Notes: a model not told the origin generated them from the letters alone. A stretch of 64,000 nt of DNA from Cavenderia fasciculata (GCF_000203815.1 NW_004457729.1:1860674-1924673); one strand, 5' to 3'. Positions 23,702 to 35,568 are shown, counted from the first letter of the stretch. Numbers and translations: made by a program.

Positions 23702-23980
23702 TTAAAGCTTAGTAGTTGACTTGGTGTTGAGGTGAGTTGCATAATCTTCGGTTTGGGTTTGGATATCATGTTCAGTGTCTACTTTGGCAATTCCATTACC
23801 ACCGGTGATTTGGGCATTGACGCTGTTTGATACTTGGGCAGTAGTTCTTGGAGGTGGTGGTGGAGTTGGGACACCAGTGGTGGTAGCCCACGAAGAAGAT
23901 GGACCGGTACTGGTACAGTTGGCATATGAAATGGTGGCGACAAACAAGACGACCAAGGCAAATACAAAGAATTTGTTCAT
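23702..23980 (-). CDS. Small secreted protein 2 (Thr/Pro-rich)
   Basis: 92 residues, single exon. Signal peptide MNKFFVFALVVLFVATISYA, then one Cys, a Ser/Thr-rich segment, a PTPPPPPR proline run (residues 38-45) and a polar tail with NAQITGGNGIA. Composition is typical of short secreted glycoproteins of dictyostelids, possibly O-glycosylated at Thr/Ser. The family is not recognised. The start lies in an A-rich context (TTACTAAAATG). Confidence 0.65.
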   Translation of the reverse strand: MNKFFVFALVVLFVATISYANCTSTGPSSSWATTTGVPTPPPPPRTTAQVSNSVNAQITGGNGIAKVDTEHDIQTQTEDYATHLNTKSTTKL

Positions 23981-26479
23981 TTTAGTAAGAATATTTTTTA
24001 GAGAATAGGAAAATAATGTAGATATTAAAGCTTTTTAATATTGTGATTGATGACAATTAACATTAAAATAGTTTGGTATTTATAGGTAATTAACAATTGT
24101 TGTGGAAAACGAGTGCTGGCTGGCTGGTGTTTTGGAAGATTCTTTGTTTGGTGCTCTTCTTCACCATCGCCATCACACTTTGTAAATTAACGGGTGGTAT
24201 GATTGTGACGGTAAATGGTTGGTTGATTCATCCGCTATCCACCACTCTTCCTACTATTTCACTACCTACTCTTTTTTTTTTTTTCCTTCTCTCTTTTTCG
24301 ATTCAATGAAATCAATCATACAGCAGCAACAACTGTGACATGTGACATGTGACATATCATTTATCTGGCATCGACCAACTTGCTTGTGTACACTCTTGTC
24401 AAGTCACTAGTATACAATGCTTAACCATTATACAAATGCATATGAATCAATGATAAAGGTGTAAATTGTAAAATCTAATCCAAATCTTATTGGTGATTGA
24501 TTGTGATCACCAACTACTGTGTATCGTGGTGGGTAGAGTGGATTGGATTGGATTGGATTGGATTGGATTGCGCATAACGAACAAATGATTTGTCCATCAC
24601 CTTTGATCGTTTTCCCACATTCACATTTTAAGCCATTTTACACCAATTTTAATAATATTATTAATCCATCATCATCATTTTAAAAACAAATGACATGTCA
24701 GCAATAGCAACAAACAATATAATAATAATAATAATGAAACATATCCACTCTACTCTGGGTTTCTCTAATCAAACCAACAGCCAGCTATCGAATGGATACA
24801 GTATGAAATATTTATTGGTTGGGTGTTTTTGATAAAAGATCTACAAAATCATATTTTTAAAAATATACATATATCCTCTATCCCGCATCCATTATATATA
24901 TATGTGTGTGTGTTGTCCCGATTCACCAATTAAAAGGTGTGAATAATTTTAAACAACGGTGTGTGTGTTGAGTAAAATTTTAGAGATTCCTTCACAGAAT
25001 ATTTATTTAGATTTTATTCTCTACATTGTTGTTTAAATTTATTCAAGAAAATATTAATAGTGGTGTGTGTTTATTATATGTGTGTCTGTGATAATCATGT
25101 ATATCTAGATAGATAAATAGATCCATTCATTCTCCAACCATACTATTAATTTTTTTTAATTGTTTATTTTTTTGTTTTTAGGGATATTTTCAATTGATCA
25201 ATATGGCGAAGAGATATTAATTTATTCTTTATTTATAAACCAATTGCTTTTTGGATTTTGTAACTCCCGTTCTACATGAACAATAGAAAGAAATAAATCA
25301 ATTTTGATTAATGGCAACCAACTATTCCATTTTATGAGATAGCTAATCTATAGTAATAGTTGGACAATAATAATAATAATAATAACTGACATTCCATAGA
25401 ATTGTCTTTTTTCAAACCAATAATTATTATTATTATCATATACGAATTGATGATGATGATGCAATCTATCCAAAACAAAAAAAAATTAGAAAATGTTGGA
25501 ATAAAAATAATATCAAAATATAATTACCCATACCCTCCAACTCATATTTATATATACTAATCTATTCTATTTTTGATTCATTCCAATTGTTTTTGTAAAG
25601 TACTATCCATTGGATTCATTTTCTTAGATTTTCTGACCCACAATAGATAAAATGAAAACTAGTATCCTCAACCCTCACTGACATGTATCAGTATCATTTT
25701 CTGTCGATGATACTTACTACATCTACAGTGTCGACAAGAATTAAATTTAACTACTACACCATTGTTGAATGTTGGCGATCGACTGAACGAGATTACTTGT
25801 TTCTTTCTACCCACCCAGTCAAACACAGGTGTTTGAAATTAATTTAATTTTGACAATCGTGATGTTGGGTGTGGGGATGGGGAGGGGGGATGGTGAAGAT
25901 AGATAGATAGGATAGATATTTTTTATTCAATGATAGGTCATTAGATGTAGTGTTATCCAGTGTTGCCAATAATTATCATGGTTTAAATAGCACACTTCCA
26001 TATACTGCATGTAGTGCTAAAGTCATTGTCGTTGGTTGTATAGTTGTTGTGTTTTAAAAGTCTAGACAAACTAGAGAGAAGAAGAAGAAGAAGAAAGAGA
26101 ATATAGGAAATAAGTATATATATAAAAGTGTGCTGTCGTCAACATATATATATCCAAACCGCCATCACCAACCTATCCAATTAGTCTTTAATAATGTTTT
26201 TCAATTTATAGACCTAGTGGAATAACATTTTTTAAAATATCTTTTCCGTATATATTAAACTAGGACAACTCTCCCATTTCCATAAAAAAAAAAAAACAAA
26301 AATCGATTCTCTTTTTTTTTTTTTCTTCATTATTGTTTGTGTGTGAAATACAAACAATATTGGAACAATCCTTCCACCTTTCCAAAACACCTACCCTACC
26401 AACTCCTTTCTCTTCCTATTCTTTTTAAAAAGAATATATCCCGAACCAAAGAGTCCCTCTCTAAAAAAAACACACAATC
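23981..26479. other. Gene-poor 2.5 kb region with G/T-rich boxes
   Basis: No believable coding sequence. Contents: a tandem GGATT repeat (24541-24570); TGACATG repeats (24337-24354); GT-rich boxes at 24903-24914, 24957-24970 and 25061-25070; a G-rich run near 25869-25890; and an AGAAGAAG run at 26077-26093. The GT boxes resemble the G-boxes bound by the developmental factor GBF in Dictyostelium (family knowledge). It probably holds the promoter of the small gene at 26480 and of the leftward secreted gene. Unannotated noncoding RNA is possible. Confidence 0.5.
24541..24570. repeat. Tandem GGATT repeat
   Basis: Six pentanucleotide units, immediately after a GTGGATTG, in noncoding DNA. Confidence 0.9.
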
Positions 26480-26996
26480 ATGAAAACCGACCTAATTGAA
26501 ATAGTGGAGCAACCATGCACTCCTAAAGAATACAACCACCTCGAACAAAATATAAATACAGATGGATCAATTAATTTCCATAAAAATAATAATTTTAATG
26601 TTATAAAATATGATGGTAAATATTTTAAAAAATATATATATATATTTTTCCATACCCATCCAAAGACATTAATATTAATTCTAAAATATAAACTTCCTAG
26701 GAGTAAATATTAAACAACATTCAAAATTGAAATCAATATGTGAAGATGGAGTATTGTCACCTAGGGTATCTGATCCAATGATGATTCTAAAGGAAGAAGA
26801 AGAAGAAGTAGATACACCATATACCATACCACTAGATGGAAGCTGTAGTTGTACGACACCTTCTGAAAGTTCGATCAATGAAGATACTTCGGTGGCTACC
26901 CTAAGTACAAAGTCAGACCGTCATAATATTATCTCTGATCCAAGTCCTACTGATATTACCTCTCAATATCCTGTTGTCAAAGTAAGTTTTAAGTAA
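26480..26996 (+). CDS. Orphan two-exon gene, function unknown
   Basis: Exons 26480-26615 and 26701-26996 join in phase to 143 residues. It starts in an A-rich context (CAATCATGAAAACC). The protein is acidic and Ser/Thr-rich, with LKEEEEEVDTPYTIPLDG and several SDP/SPT motifs. It has no membrane helix or signal peptide. The frame ends VVKVSFK, but a GTAAGT donor at 26982 could splice to TTTTTAG at 27044. That would give an immediate stop, so the C-terminus would differ only by a few residues. It may be a short intrinsically disordered protein or the 5' remnant of a longer, broken gene. Moderate to low confidence. Confidence 0.45.
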
Positions 26997-27716
26997 GACC
27001 TCTTCGTCTTTAGGTCTTTGCTCTTCACATTTTTGTGTTTTTAGTAAAGTGGACTTTCAGAAGTGTCGTTTTCTGATAGTATCGGGAATCGAGAATCGTC
27101 ATCTTTGTAAAATAATTAATTTAAAAAAAATGGTTTCTCATATTCCCGCAAATTTGTGTCTTTCTAAAACCGGGGGTGGTTGGAATATAAGCCAGGGGGG
27201 TCAAAGACAATAAGCATGACCCTTTTGACCAGAGACATGACCTAACGCTTCCCACTTTAAATATTTATTTGATCAACCTATTTTATGTTTTAAATATTTA
27301 TTAACAGCTTTTGATATCCCCAGTCCCTCTCTTGCTCTCATTGTCTTGTCCAGTGTTACAAACAAATATTAATCCATTCGTCGAAACACACTCTTCATAC
27401 ACCCCCTTCACCCACTCAACTCACGACTTATTTATAAAAGTAGACAAATATAAATATACAATGCAATATTAAATAATAATTGTAGTCATCCATCACATCA
27501 ACATCATTCATTGTTTATTTATATATAAATAATCATTATTTATTTCTTTAATATATATATATAACTTCTATCAAAGATATTTAAACCAATGGTGGATGAT
27601 AATTGGGATAATAATAATAATATTAATATAATAATCATACAGTTAAAGATTGATAGATAAAGATATAACAATCAATCAATCAATTATAGTTATATATTTA
27701 TCTTCACCAAAAAAAA
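26997..27716. other. Intergenic region upstream of the phosphate transporter
   Basis: About 720 bases. Contains a GC-richer stretch (27150-27250, with CCGGGGGTGG and CCAGGGGGG) and then very AT-rich DNA running to the transporter start. Likely promoter. No gene seen. Confidence 0.5.
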
Positions 27717-29619
27717 ATGAATAATGAAGAGGATAATGAAAAATCATTATTGACAAGAAGTGAGGAACATGACGACGATGTCATTACAGACATTAATTTA
27801 AATACTCCATCTGTGACACTCACCTATTCATTGACAGAGGAAGGGGATCAAGACAACAACAATGGTGACATTAGTGGTGCACCTTTATCACCTCTCAACA
27901 TATCCTCTATTACATCATCATCATCATCACACCACTCTAAACAACACAAAGGCAATTCATACGTCAAACTAACAAACCACGATTCATTATTATCTTCACC
28001 TATTATTTCCGATTCACATTCATCATCGTCATCATCATTCTTTCAAAAACAGATTTCATTTCTAACTAGAGTTCAAAGAACATTGGTTGCTGGAACTGGT
28101 ATGTAAACAAACTAAATAGACTAAAGAAATATTACTAATTATTTATTATTTTCTTTTTTGTTTAGGATTTCTATGTGATGCATATGATCTATTTGTAATT
28201 AATTTGGTGATTGTTATACTTGAAACATTGTATGGAGATTTCAAGAGTTCGAAATCGGTAGTGTCTACGGCTGCACTTTGGGGAGCAGTGACTGGACAGT
28301 TGGTGTTTGGGTTTGTGGCCGACCGTGTGGGACGTCGAACAGGGTTTATCATCACCTTGTCCTTTATCATTGTCGGTGCATTTGGATCGATCCTGTCGTT
28401 TAATGTAAGCGACGGTTTTAATATTTTCATCATGCTGGCCCTCTGGAGAGCACTCTTGGGCTTTGGCATTGGCGGCGAGTATCCCTTGTCTGCCACCATC
28501 TCGAGTGAGACTTGCGAAGATGTAAAGAAGAGAGGTGCACAAGTGGCATCGGTCTTTTCAATGCAGGGTGTCGGTATCATCCTGTCGCCGCTCGTCGTCA
28601 TTGCACTGCTCCATATATGCGGACCCAACCACTTGGACATTGTGTGGCGTGTAGCTGTTGGATTTGGAGGTGTCCCTGGATTGATCATGATCTACTTTAG
28701 AATTAAAATGAAAGAGACTGATTCGTTTGCCAAACAAAAGCAGTATCGCGAGCATCTTTCCAAACGTCAGGTATTTGCGTATATTATCAAGTATCACTGG
28801 CGCACGTTGGTCGGTACTGCAGGCGGCTGGTTCATCTTTGACATTACCTTTTATGCCAACGGTCTGTTCAACGCCACCATCGTGTCGGTCCTCAACTTTG
28901 ACAATGCGGCCACACCCTACGACAAGATTCTCAACACTGTCACCATCTCTATCTACCTTGCACTTTTAGGTCTGCCCGGCTACTTTGTCGGCGTCTTCCT
29001 GATCGACCGTATCGGACGTCGAACGCTGCAGCTCGCTGGTTTCTTTTGTCTTGGCCTAACCTACCTCATCATGGGAATCACCTTTCAGTGGATCGTCAAG
29101 ATCAAATGGCTCTTTATCATCCTCTACGGACTGACCTTTTTCTTTTCCAACGCCGGTCCCAACACCACCACCTTTGTGCTGCCGTCCGAGTCGTTCCCCA
29201 CTCGCATCAGAGCCACCTGCCACGGATTCTCGGCTGCCTGCGGCAAAATTGGAGCTGTCGTTGGTGGAGCTGCCATCTCTCCCTTTTTCGAAGCCTATGG
29301 TCTTGGCAACACGCTCATCGTGTGTGCTGGCTTGGCACTTTCTGGTATGGTCCTCACCTACTTTTTCGTCAAGGAAACCATGGGCATTGAAATGCAAGAG
29401 GATATCGAAATGACACCAATACCTCCCTCTTCATCTGCCGAAGACCTAACACTCCCATCATCTTCTTTGACAACTGATCAGTTGGTCAAAAACTATAGTA
29501 CTAGCGATATTAGTACTCAGGGTAACAAGAGTCTATCAAATAGTCTAGATTCTGATATCATAAATTTAACAACAAAAGAAATGGAAAAAGAAAAACCAGC
29601 AGCAATTATGAATCTTTAA
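27717..29619 (+). CDS. H+/phosphate symporter (PHS family, MFS)
   Basis: Exons 27717-28098 and 28166-29619; 611 residues. After a cytosolic, Ser-rich N-terminus of about 125 residues comes GFLCDAYDLFVINLV, the family signature of Pho84/PiPT-type phosphate transporters. The MFS motif VADRVGRR and its second-half counterpart IDRIGRR follow, together with GGEYPLSATISSE and a PSESFPTRIRATCHG segment. About twelve hydrophobic helices are visible. Known role: proton-coupled inorganic phosphate uptake across the plasma membrane. Third codon positions are GC-rich, suggesting high expression. Plant, fungal and protist members share this layout; organic-phosphate or polyol transporters fit the motifs less well. 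Confidence 0.92.
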
Positions 29620-29908
29620 AAAAAAATACACAATCAATCAAACTAAAACACACAGATATATGGATACCAACAACCAACAACAACAATCGATAATAATAAT
29701 AACAACATATGTAAAAAAATAACTTGATACCTTTTTATCAATCAACAACATACACAAGTGATAATAAAAAAAAATAATTATAGACATATTGAAATATATA
29801 ATTATTTAGTTCCAATTATCTTTTTAAAGCAATAAGAGATAATTCATTAGCTAACTTAAAATATACGTAATAATAATATTATTATTATTATTATACTTTT
29901 TGTGTTTT

Positions 29909-31923
29909 TTATTGTTTTGTCAAAATTGGAATTGGAAGTGGTATTGGTGGTTCGAAATGACTTGAAACAATTGGTGAATTTAAATTTAAAGTTGGTAAAA
30001 TATTTGTTGTAATATTACTATTGTTGATACTGTTGATGTGCAGACCATTATTATTACTATTGTTGTCAGATAATTTTGAACGTTGTTTGGATTGTCTTCT
30101 TTCCAAAAGTTTGTCGGAAACATGTTGACGATAAAGTTTGTTTAGGAATCTATAGACTCCATGAACTGCAAATATGGTACGAGGACTAAAGACGAGATCA
30201 AAGGCATGGTGACCACCGGGTACTTCCATCCAAGTGATGTTTGGTTTGTTGACGACTTGCTTCATTTTGTTCATCAAGTGTATTGACTCTTCGATTGGAA
30301 CCAATTCATCCATATCACCATGAATAAAAAAGAATGGTGTGTTGGAGGTCTCTTTGACTTGGTCGTATGGCGAGCCCATGGAATAGATGTGTGGTTCTTG
30401 GTCATAGGTATTACGCATAATCATCATGCCCAAATAAGTAACCAAATCAAATGGCCACTGATTGTGTCGATTAGTAAAATCATATACACCATACAATGAA
30501 ACACATCCTCTAAATGGTGGATACTGTTTCTTGGTCTTTGCTTCCATATTTAAACTATTCATATTGATATTTATATTTTCTTCCAACTCTTCCTCTAGAG
30601 GTTTTGGTTGTTGGTCAGTAGTAGTCTCTGTCGAGGAGGGGAGATCAGCTCCATCTGGACCAAAGTTGAATAGGTCGGGAGACATTGGTTTGGAAGGGAT
30701 TGAAGATTTAAAATCTTTAAATTCAATTCCATCGGTCAAGGCAACTAGAGTCGCCAAGTGACCACCTGCACTACCGCCAGCAAGAAACATACAGTCAATG
30801 TCACCTCCATAGTGAACGGCATTTTCACGCACCCATGTGATGGCTCTCTTGACGTCGTTGATGTGGGTTGGGAAACGATGGTTTGGTGCAAGACGGTAGC
30901 CAACCGAGAAAACTATCCACTTTTGGTTGGCCATTTGGTAGATGAGTGGCAGACTGCAAGTGTTTCTCTTACCTCCTCCCTCTCTCCAACCGCCACCATG
31001 AATATGTACAAGAATAGGTCTGTTGGTTGGGAAGGTATTGTGAAAGTAGACATCAACCTTTTGGTAGGCTTCTTCACCATATGGAATATGACGGATACGA
31101 CTAACGTTGGGATAATGTGGATGGGGTAGTGGAATCAACATCTTGAGCCAAAATGAAATGGACCATGGATTTGGATTGGGGACGTGACTTGAATGATCCT
31201 CGTCTTTTTTCTTGTGTTTTCTAAATTGTAAAAGGAACGACTCTACCAGTGAAAATGCCTCTCTTTGAGCACTTCGAATAATGTGGATGACTGCGGATAA
31301 TTTGTTTGATGGTTGATATTCATATTTTTTTTTAATGTCCAATGATGATGCAGATGATGATAAAGATGGAGATGAAGAGGAAGAAGTAGTACCACAAAAA
31401 GTATTTAATACATTTTGAGCAACTTTTCTAGTTTTGAATCCGGAAAAATAAGTTATCAAAAGGAAGAAACTACTTGGAAGATAAAGTGCCAATAATCCAA
31501 CCCTTGGAATAAAATAAATAAATAAATTAAATTTCCAAAGTAATAATGATACTGATCCAACCAATATTATTAAATGTAAACATAATTCTGATCCCAATAA
31601 TCCTGGTAAAAATCCAAATCTTATCTAATTAAATAAAAAATAAAAAAAGTAAAAAGATGGTAAATAATAAATATTATATTATATTATATTGATTGACTTT
31701 TAGTTTGATTACTTACAATATGTGGATGTTTTCCAAATGGACCACGATGACAACCCATATAAGTGGCTATAGACATAAATATACACATCATCAAATAGAT
31801 GATAATCGAGAGATACTGTATTAAAACAATGGCCAATGTAATGATTACTCCTCCACCAGCACTGATATAAGAGTACTCTTCTTCACCATGTTGGATTTGA
31901 TTTCCCTCTACTCCTTTGTTCAT
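29909..31923 (-). CDS. Membrane-anchored alpha/beta-hydrolase (esterase/lipase)
   Basis: Exons 31923-31717 and 31624-29909; 640 residues. Hydrophobic segments at about residues 24-50, 84-100 and 102-128 anchor the protein. The catalytic domain has an oxyanion-hole motif HIHGGGWREGGG, the nucleophile elbow FLAGGSAGGHLA (GxSxG), an acid in HGDMDELVP and a His in VPGGHHAFD, so the full Ser-Asp-His triad is present. A Ser/Asn-rich insert separates the elbow from the acid loop. Related families are carboxylesterases, hormone-sensitive-lipase-like enzymes and isoprenylcysteine methylesterases. The substrate cannot be read from sequence. An ER or plasma-membrane location is inferred. Confidence 0.85.
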
Positions 31924-32689
31924 TTTTCTCTATTTCTTTCTTTTCTGGAATTATTAATTTCAAATCTTCATTTGGTAATAAATAACAATTGATTATATTA
32001 TATTTTGTTTGTTGGTTGTGAGGAGAAAAGAGAAAAAAAATAACTCTTCTTTTTGTTTTAAACAACAACAGTATTTAAAAAAAATATATAAATCAAGAAG
32101 TACTTATTTAAAGATTGAAGTGTAATGAGTGTAGTGTGTGGGTAATATTGCAAAGTGTCGTCTATAGTCAATAGTGTTGGTGTGTGTGTTATACTAGTGT
32201 AAGTGGGGGTGGGTGTTTTGAATTCGATTGAAACCAATAATAAATGATAACAACAACAAAACAAGAGAATAGAGAATAAATAAAATAAATAATAAGAAGA
32301 AGAAAAAATATAACTATCTTATTTATGATGTGTGTTTATGATGATGGAGAAGGAAGCCTCCTTTCATCATGAGGTCACAAAAACAAGAAAAGTATTACTA
32401 ATATCATAAAAAGAGTAAGAATACTCTTTGAGCTCGCGAGGTTAACATCACAACAGGGCAGTTGGTTCCACACACTGAAAACGGCACCGAAAATTATATT
32501 CAAAAAAATCGGGAAATAAAATAAGGAGGCCATCAATCGCCTTTTCGAGAGAGTTCTGTTTTGATTTTTAAAATAGATTTTATTTGTTTTGTTTGATGGT
32601 GGATGATGGTAGTAAGGAGGAGGAGGTTTGGTTTGTTTTGTAGTAAAAGATACATAAAAAGATGTGTCATTATTATTATTATTTAATTT
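31924..32689. other. Intergenic region upstream of the esterase
   Basis: About 770 bases between two leftward genes. GT-rich DNA at 32128-32220 (CA-rich on the coding strand) may be a promoter element of the esterase. A more GC-rich patch at 32340-32560 (AAGCCTCC, GAGCTCGCGAGG, GGAGGCC) stands out, but no open frame or tRNA fold is visible. Confidence 0.45.
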
Positions 32690-33667
32690 TTAAGAGTTTG
32701 ATGAAGAAATGGAAGATGAAGAAGTGGATGAAGAAGCATCAGATGTTACTGTAGTAGCAGATGTAGTATTAATAATAATGTTGTTATTGTTGTTGCTGGT
32801 TGTATTGTTATCATCAGTAGAATTTGGATCAAGAGGAATGGTTATAGTACCATTTGATTGAATTGGAGTGCTAAACCATGAAGAAATACCTCTCCAAAGA
32901 GATGGTGTTGTGGCGGGTGTAGAACTGGCCGATGAAATGGTGGCAGGTGCTGGTGACGAAATGGTAGCGGTAGAGTATGTTTCTTCGACCGGTACGATCT
33001 TTCCAAGTTGAGGAGTTGGTATCTTGAGCGGTGGCAATGGATACTCTGAGATACTTCTCTTGATCTCTGTCTCTAAAACCTTGCCTTCCAATGTGATGAT
33101 GGATGGATCAATCAGATGAGAACGTCCTAGTGGATTCTCTTCGTCCATCTTTTGTTGGAGTAGTTGTGGATTAGAGGTGGCACCATCTACAACGACTGCA
33201 AGACTGCCGGTGGGACGGTCGATCTGCTTGAGCGTGATGTTCTCGATGGTCTTTTCCAACTGCTTGATCTTGTAGTCGCGATCGAAAATACCCTGCTCCA
33301 TGACACGCATCTGGTCGAGCAGTGCCTTCATCTTGACCTGGCGTGCCTTGCTGTCGTCGTCGGTCGCACCGACCTGTTGGAGGTAGTTGATGTCTTGGTT
33401 CTCCTCCCACTGCAGCTGCAACAACAAGTCCTCGCGCTCGGTCAACAATTTTCTCTGGAACTGGATATCCTTTTCCTTGTCACCAATCTTTCCTTTGATG
33501 CCTTTGTATCTGTCCTTGAGGTCGAAATATTCTGTTCTAATCTCTCTAATGGTTGATATCAAATCAGCTCTACTCATCTCTCCAAATGAAATTTCATTTC
33601 CACCATCCTCTTCCTCTTCCTCCTTTAATGGAAGATTATTATTATTTTTTTTTGATATATCTGTCAT
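32690..33667 (-). CDS. Coiled-coil protein, unknown function
   Basis: Single exon, 325 residues. An acidic N-terminus (EEEEEDGG) leads into a long charged helical region (about residues 30-150) with heptad-like Leu/Ile spacing, for example MSRADLISTIREIR, LLTEREDLLLQLQWEE and KIKQLEKTIENI. A Pro/Ser/Thr-rich linker contains SLWRGISSWFSTP, and the protein ends in poly-Asn/Thr/Ser. I do not recognise a named family. A scaffold or adaptor role is plausible only from the coiled coil. The GC-rich codon use in the coiled-coil half compared with the tail suggests constraint there. Start context AATGACAG follows an AT-rich leader. Confidence 0.75.
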   Translation of the reverse strand: MTDISKKNNNNLPLKEEEEEDGGNEISFGEMSRADLISTIREIRTEYFDLKDRYKGIKGKIGDKEKDIQFQRKLLTEREDLLLQLQWEENQDINYLQQVGATDDDSKARQVKMKALLDQMRVMEQGIFDRDYKIKQLEKTIENITLKQIDRPTGSLAVVVDGATSNPQLLQQKMDEENPLGRSHLIDPSIITLEGKVLETEIKRSISEYPLPPLKIPTPQLGKIVPVEETYSTATISSPAPATISSASSTPATTPSLWRGISSWFSTPIQSNGTITIPLDPNSTDDNNTTSNNNNNIIINTTSATTVTSDASSSTSSSSISSSNS

Positions 33668-34296
33668 AATAATAATAATGTATCTCTGTTGTATTGAATA
33701 TTATATGTATGTATATTACTAATTAAATTAAAGATTTAAATAATCCTACTACTAGTTGAACGATGTTAAAATATAATTTATATAGATATTGGTAAAAAAG
33801 ATAGAGAGAGTCTAAACAAATAATAAATAAATAATACTAATCAATAAAACAACAACAAATTTTGAGGAGTTTTGTTGGTATATATGTATGTGTGTTGCAG
33901 TAGCATCAAGCAAACAAACAAACAAACAACCACTCTTCTCTATCCTATTAAAAAATTATTATTATTTCCAAAAGGAAGGGTGGTGGGAATTATATACTTT
34001 TGTGTCAGTGAGGGGTGGGGAGCCATCTCCATTGGTCGATTAGGGGTAGTGATAAAAATTGACAATTAATAATAATTTAAAAAAAGAATAAGTTAGAATT
34101 ATAAATCATTCGCACCTCACTCATTTATTTGCGATTCGGATTCGATAATTAAAATAGTTAGATCCAACTATTTTATATGTCTTTTGTCTAATAATTAAAA
34201 TAATTTTATATAATTTATTTTTATTTTTATTTCTATAAAAATATTCCAAATTAGTTACAGTGTTCTATTGTATTGTCTTTTTCTCTTGACTAATTG
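33668..34296. other. Intergenic region, no gene seen
   Basis: About 630 AT-rich bases between two leftward genes, with CAAA repeats (33909-33930), a G-rich patch (34006-34020) and a 9-base-pair hairpin (34151-34174, AAAATAGTT/AACTATTTT). Confidence 0.5.
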
Positions 34297-34584
34297 TCAA
34301 ACAGTTATAATATTATTATTATTATTGCTGTTGTTATTATTATTAAAGTTCCGTTGATTTTTTAAAGGACTTGTTGTTGATATCAGAGGTTTGCTGTTTG
34401 ACAATGGCAAAGACGGAGAGGAGGAGGATGATGATGTCGATGAATAACACTTCATTGAACAAAAATCCTTCTTTTTGTTTCCAAAATCTCTAGAGATGAG
34501 AGCAGTACGCATTGATCGCTTGCAGGCATGGCAGCAAGATGATCGTGAGGTGTTGCTGTAGTCATAAGAGGCATAAAATTCCAT
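34297..34584 (-). CDS. Small FLZ-like zinc-finger protein
   Basis: 95 residues from the ATG at 34584, which has a good A-rich context; an in-frame extension to 34698 exists but looks like leader. The central segment has CHACKRSM, then an Ile/Phe-Gly stretch, then FCSMKC: a C-x2-C...C-x3-C arrangement with 20 residues between the pairs. That spacing and the words CKRS and FCSxxC resemble the FLZ (DUF581) zinc finger, which I know as plant-specific, where it binds SnRK1 kinase. The remainder is poly-Ser and poly-Asn. The resemblance covers about 30 residues, so convergence cannot be excluded. A zinc-binding adaptor is inferred. Confidence 0.6.
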   Translation of the reverse strand: MEFYASYDYSNTSRSSCCHACKRSMRTALISRDFGNKKKDFCSMKCYSSTSSSSSSPSLPLSNSKPLISTTSPLKNQRNFNNNNNSNNNNNIITV

Positions 34585-35568
34585 TTTTGTTTTTTTTTGG
34601 TATTTGAGTATTGGTTGGTATTTGTTTGTTTGGTTGGTTGGCTTGATGATAGTATGTATATTATCTTTTCCTTTTTCCTTTAAAGGTGTTTGTTTCAATC
34701 AATCAAATTATCAATATAATATTTGATTAAATTAATCTCCAATGAATAAAAGTGCAATGTGACCGGATCCAAAGGAAATGATGTTGAATGAAATCATTTA
34801 AATAAAAAAAAAAAACTTGAAAGAGATAAAATAAGGATAGAAATAATTAATCCTATTTGTATATATTTATAGATAAATAAATGAATAAATGAATAATGAT
34901 TTACAAAATGAACAATTGTGTCATTTAAGAATCACCCAACCCAAAAGCAGCCAACCGAAAAAAACCAGTATACTGAGAGAGCATCTTTCTACCTGGTTTC
35001 CCAAATCTAAATTCCAACTCGCTTTGGTAGGAAGAACGTGGGAAGGTAAACCCAAAAAAACAACCTACCATGCATTGCTTGCATTGTTGAGAGGAGCAAT
35101 TCACACCCCCCATTCTACTACTATTTCGTCAAAGCACCATTACAATGCCGTCGTCGAATGAGTAGACTAGAGATCTATAAATAATTAGGTTAGATAGATA
35201 GATAGATCTAAAATCTTATCTCACACTACGAGTAAGAGAGAGTGAATACAACATAGCGAAAGAGGGAGACAGAGACAGAGGTTATACTATTCGAGAAAAT
35301 GTTGTTCTTCAAAGACATAATATATTATGTATTCCTGAGGAGTAGTTGCTTAGAGTTGGTAACCATTCAGACTTATAAGTGTGTTGTATGATGAGTCACT
35401 TTGTGATGGTGTGATTTCTTCCTTTGTATGAATTTTTTGATTTTTTTTATGTAATTAAATAACAAGATATCTTCGATGTCTCAACCTGAGTAGATGTTCT
35501 TATACAACATTTATATTTAATATATATATATCATTTCATTATATCTAGATAGAGAAATAGAAACAAAA
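34585..35568. other. Intergenic region with a GC-richer island
   Basis: Nearly 1 kb upstream of MPDU1 (rightward) and of the zinc-finger gene (leftward). A segment at about 34920-35160 has visibly higher GC and is open in one frame (90 codons from 34889), but the composition and lack of recognisable motifs make coding doubtful. GATA-type repeats follow at 35191-35207. The rest is promoter-like AT-rich DNA. Confidence 0.45.

Noticed and set aside
24097-24309. A 70-codon hydrophobic frame
   Set aside because: It starts at a TTG, has promoter-like composition with T tracts and no ATG; more likely noncoding DNA.
32340-32560. Possible noncoding RNA in a GC-richer spacer
   Set aside because: No cloverleaf, strong hairpin or conserved dictyostelid class I RNA motif could be recognised by eye, so it is left as intergenic.
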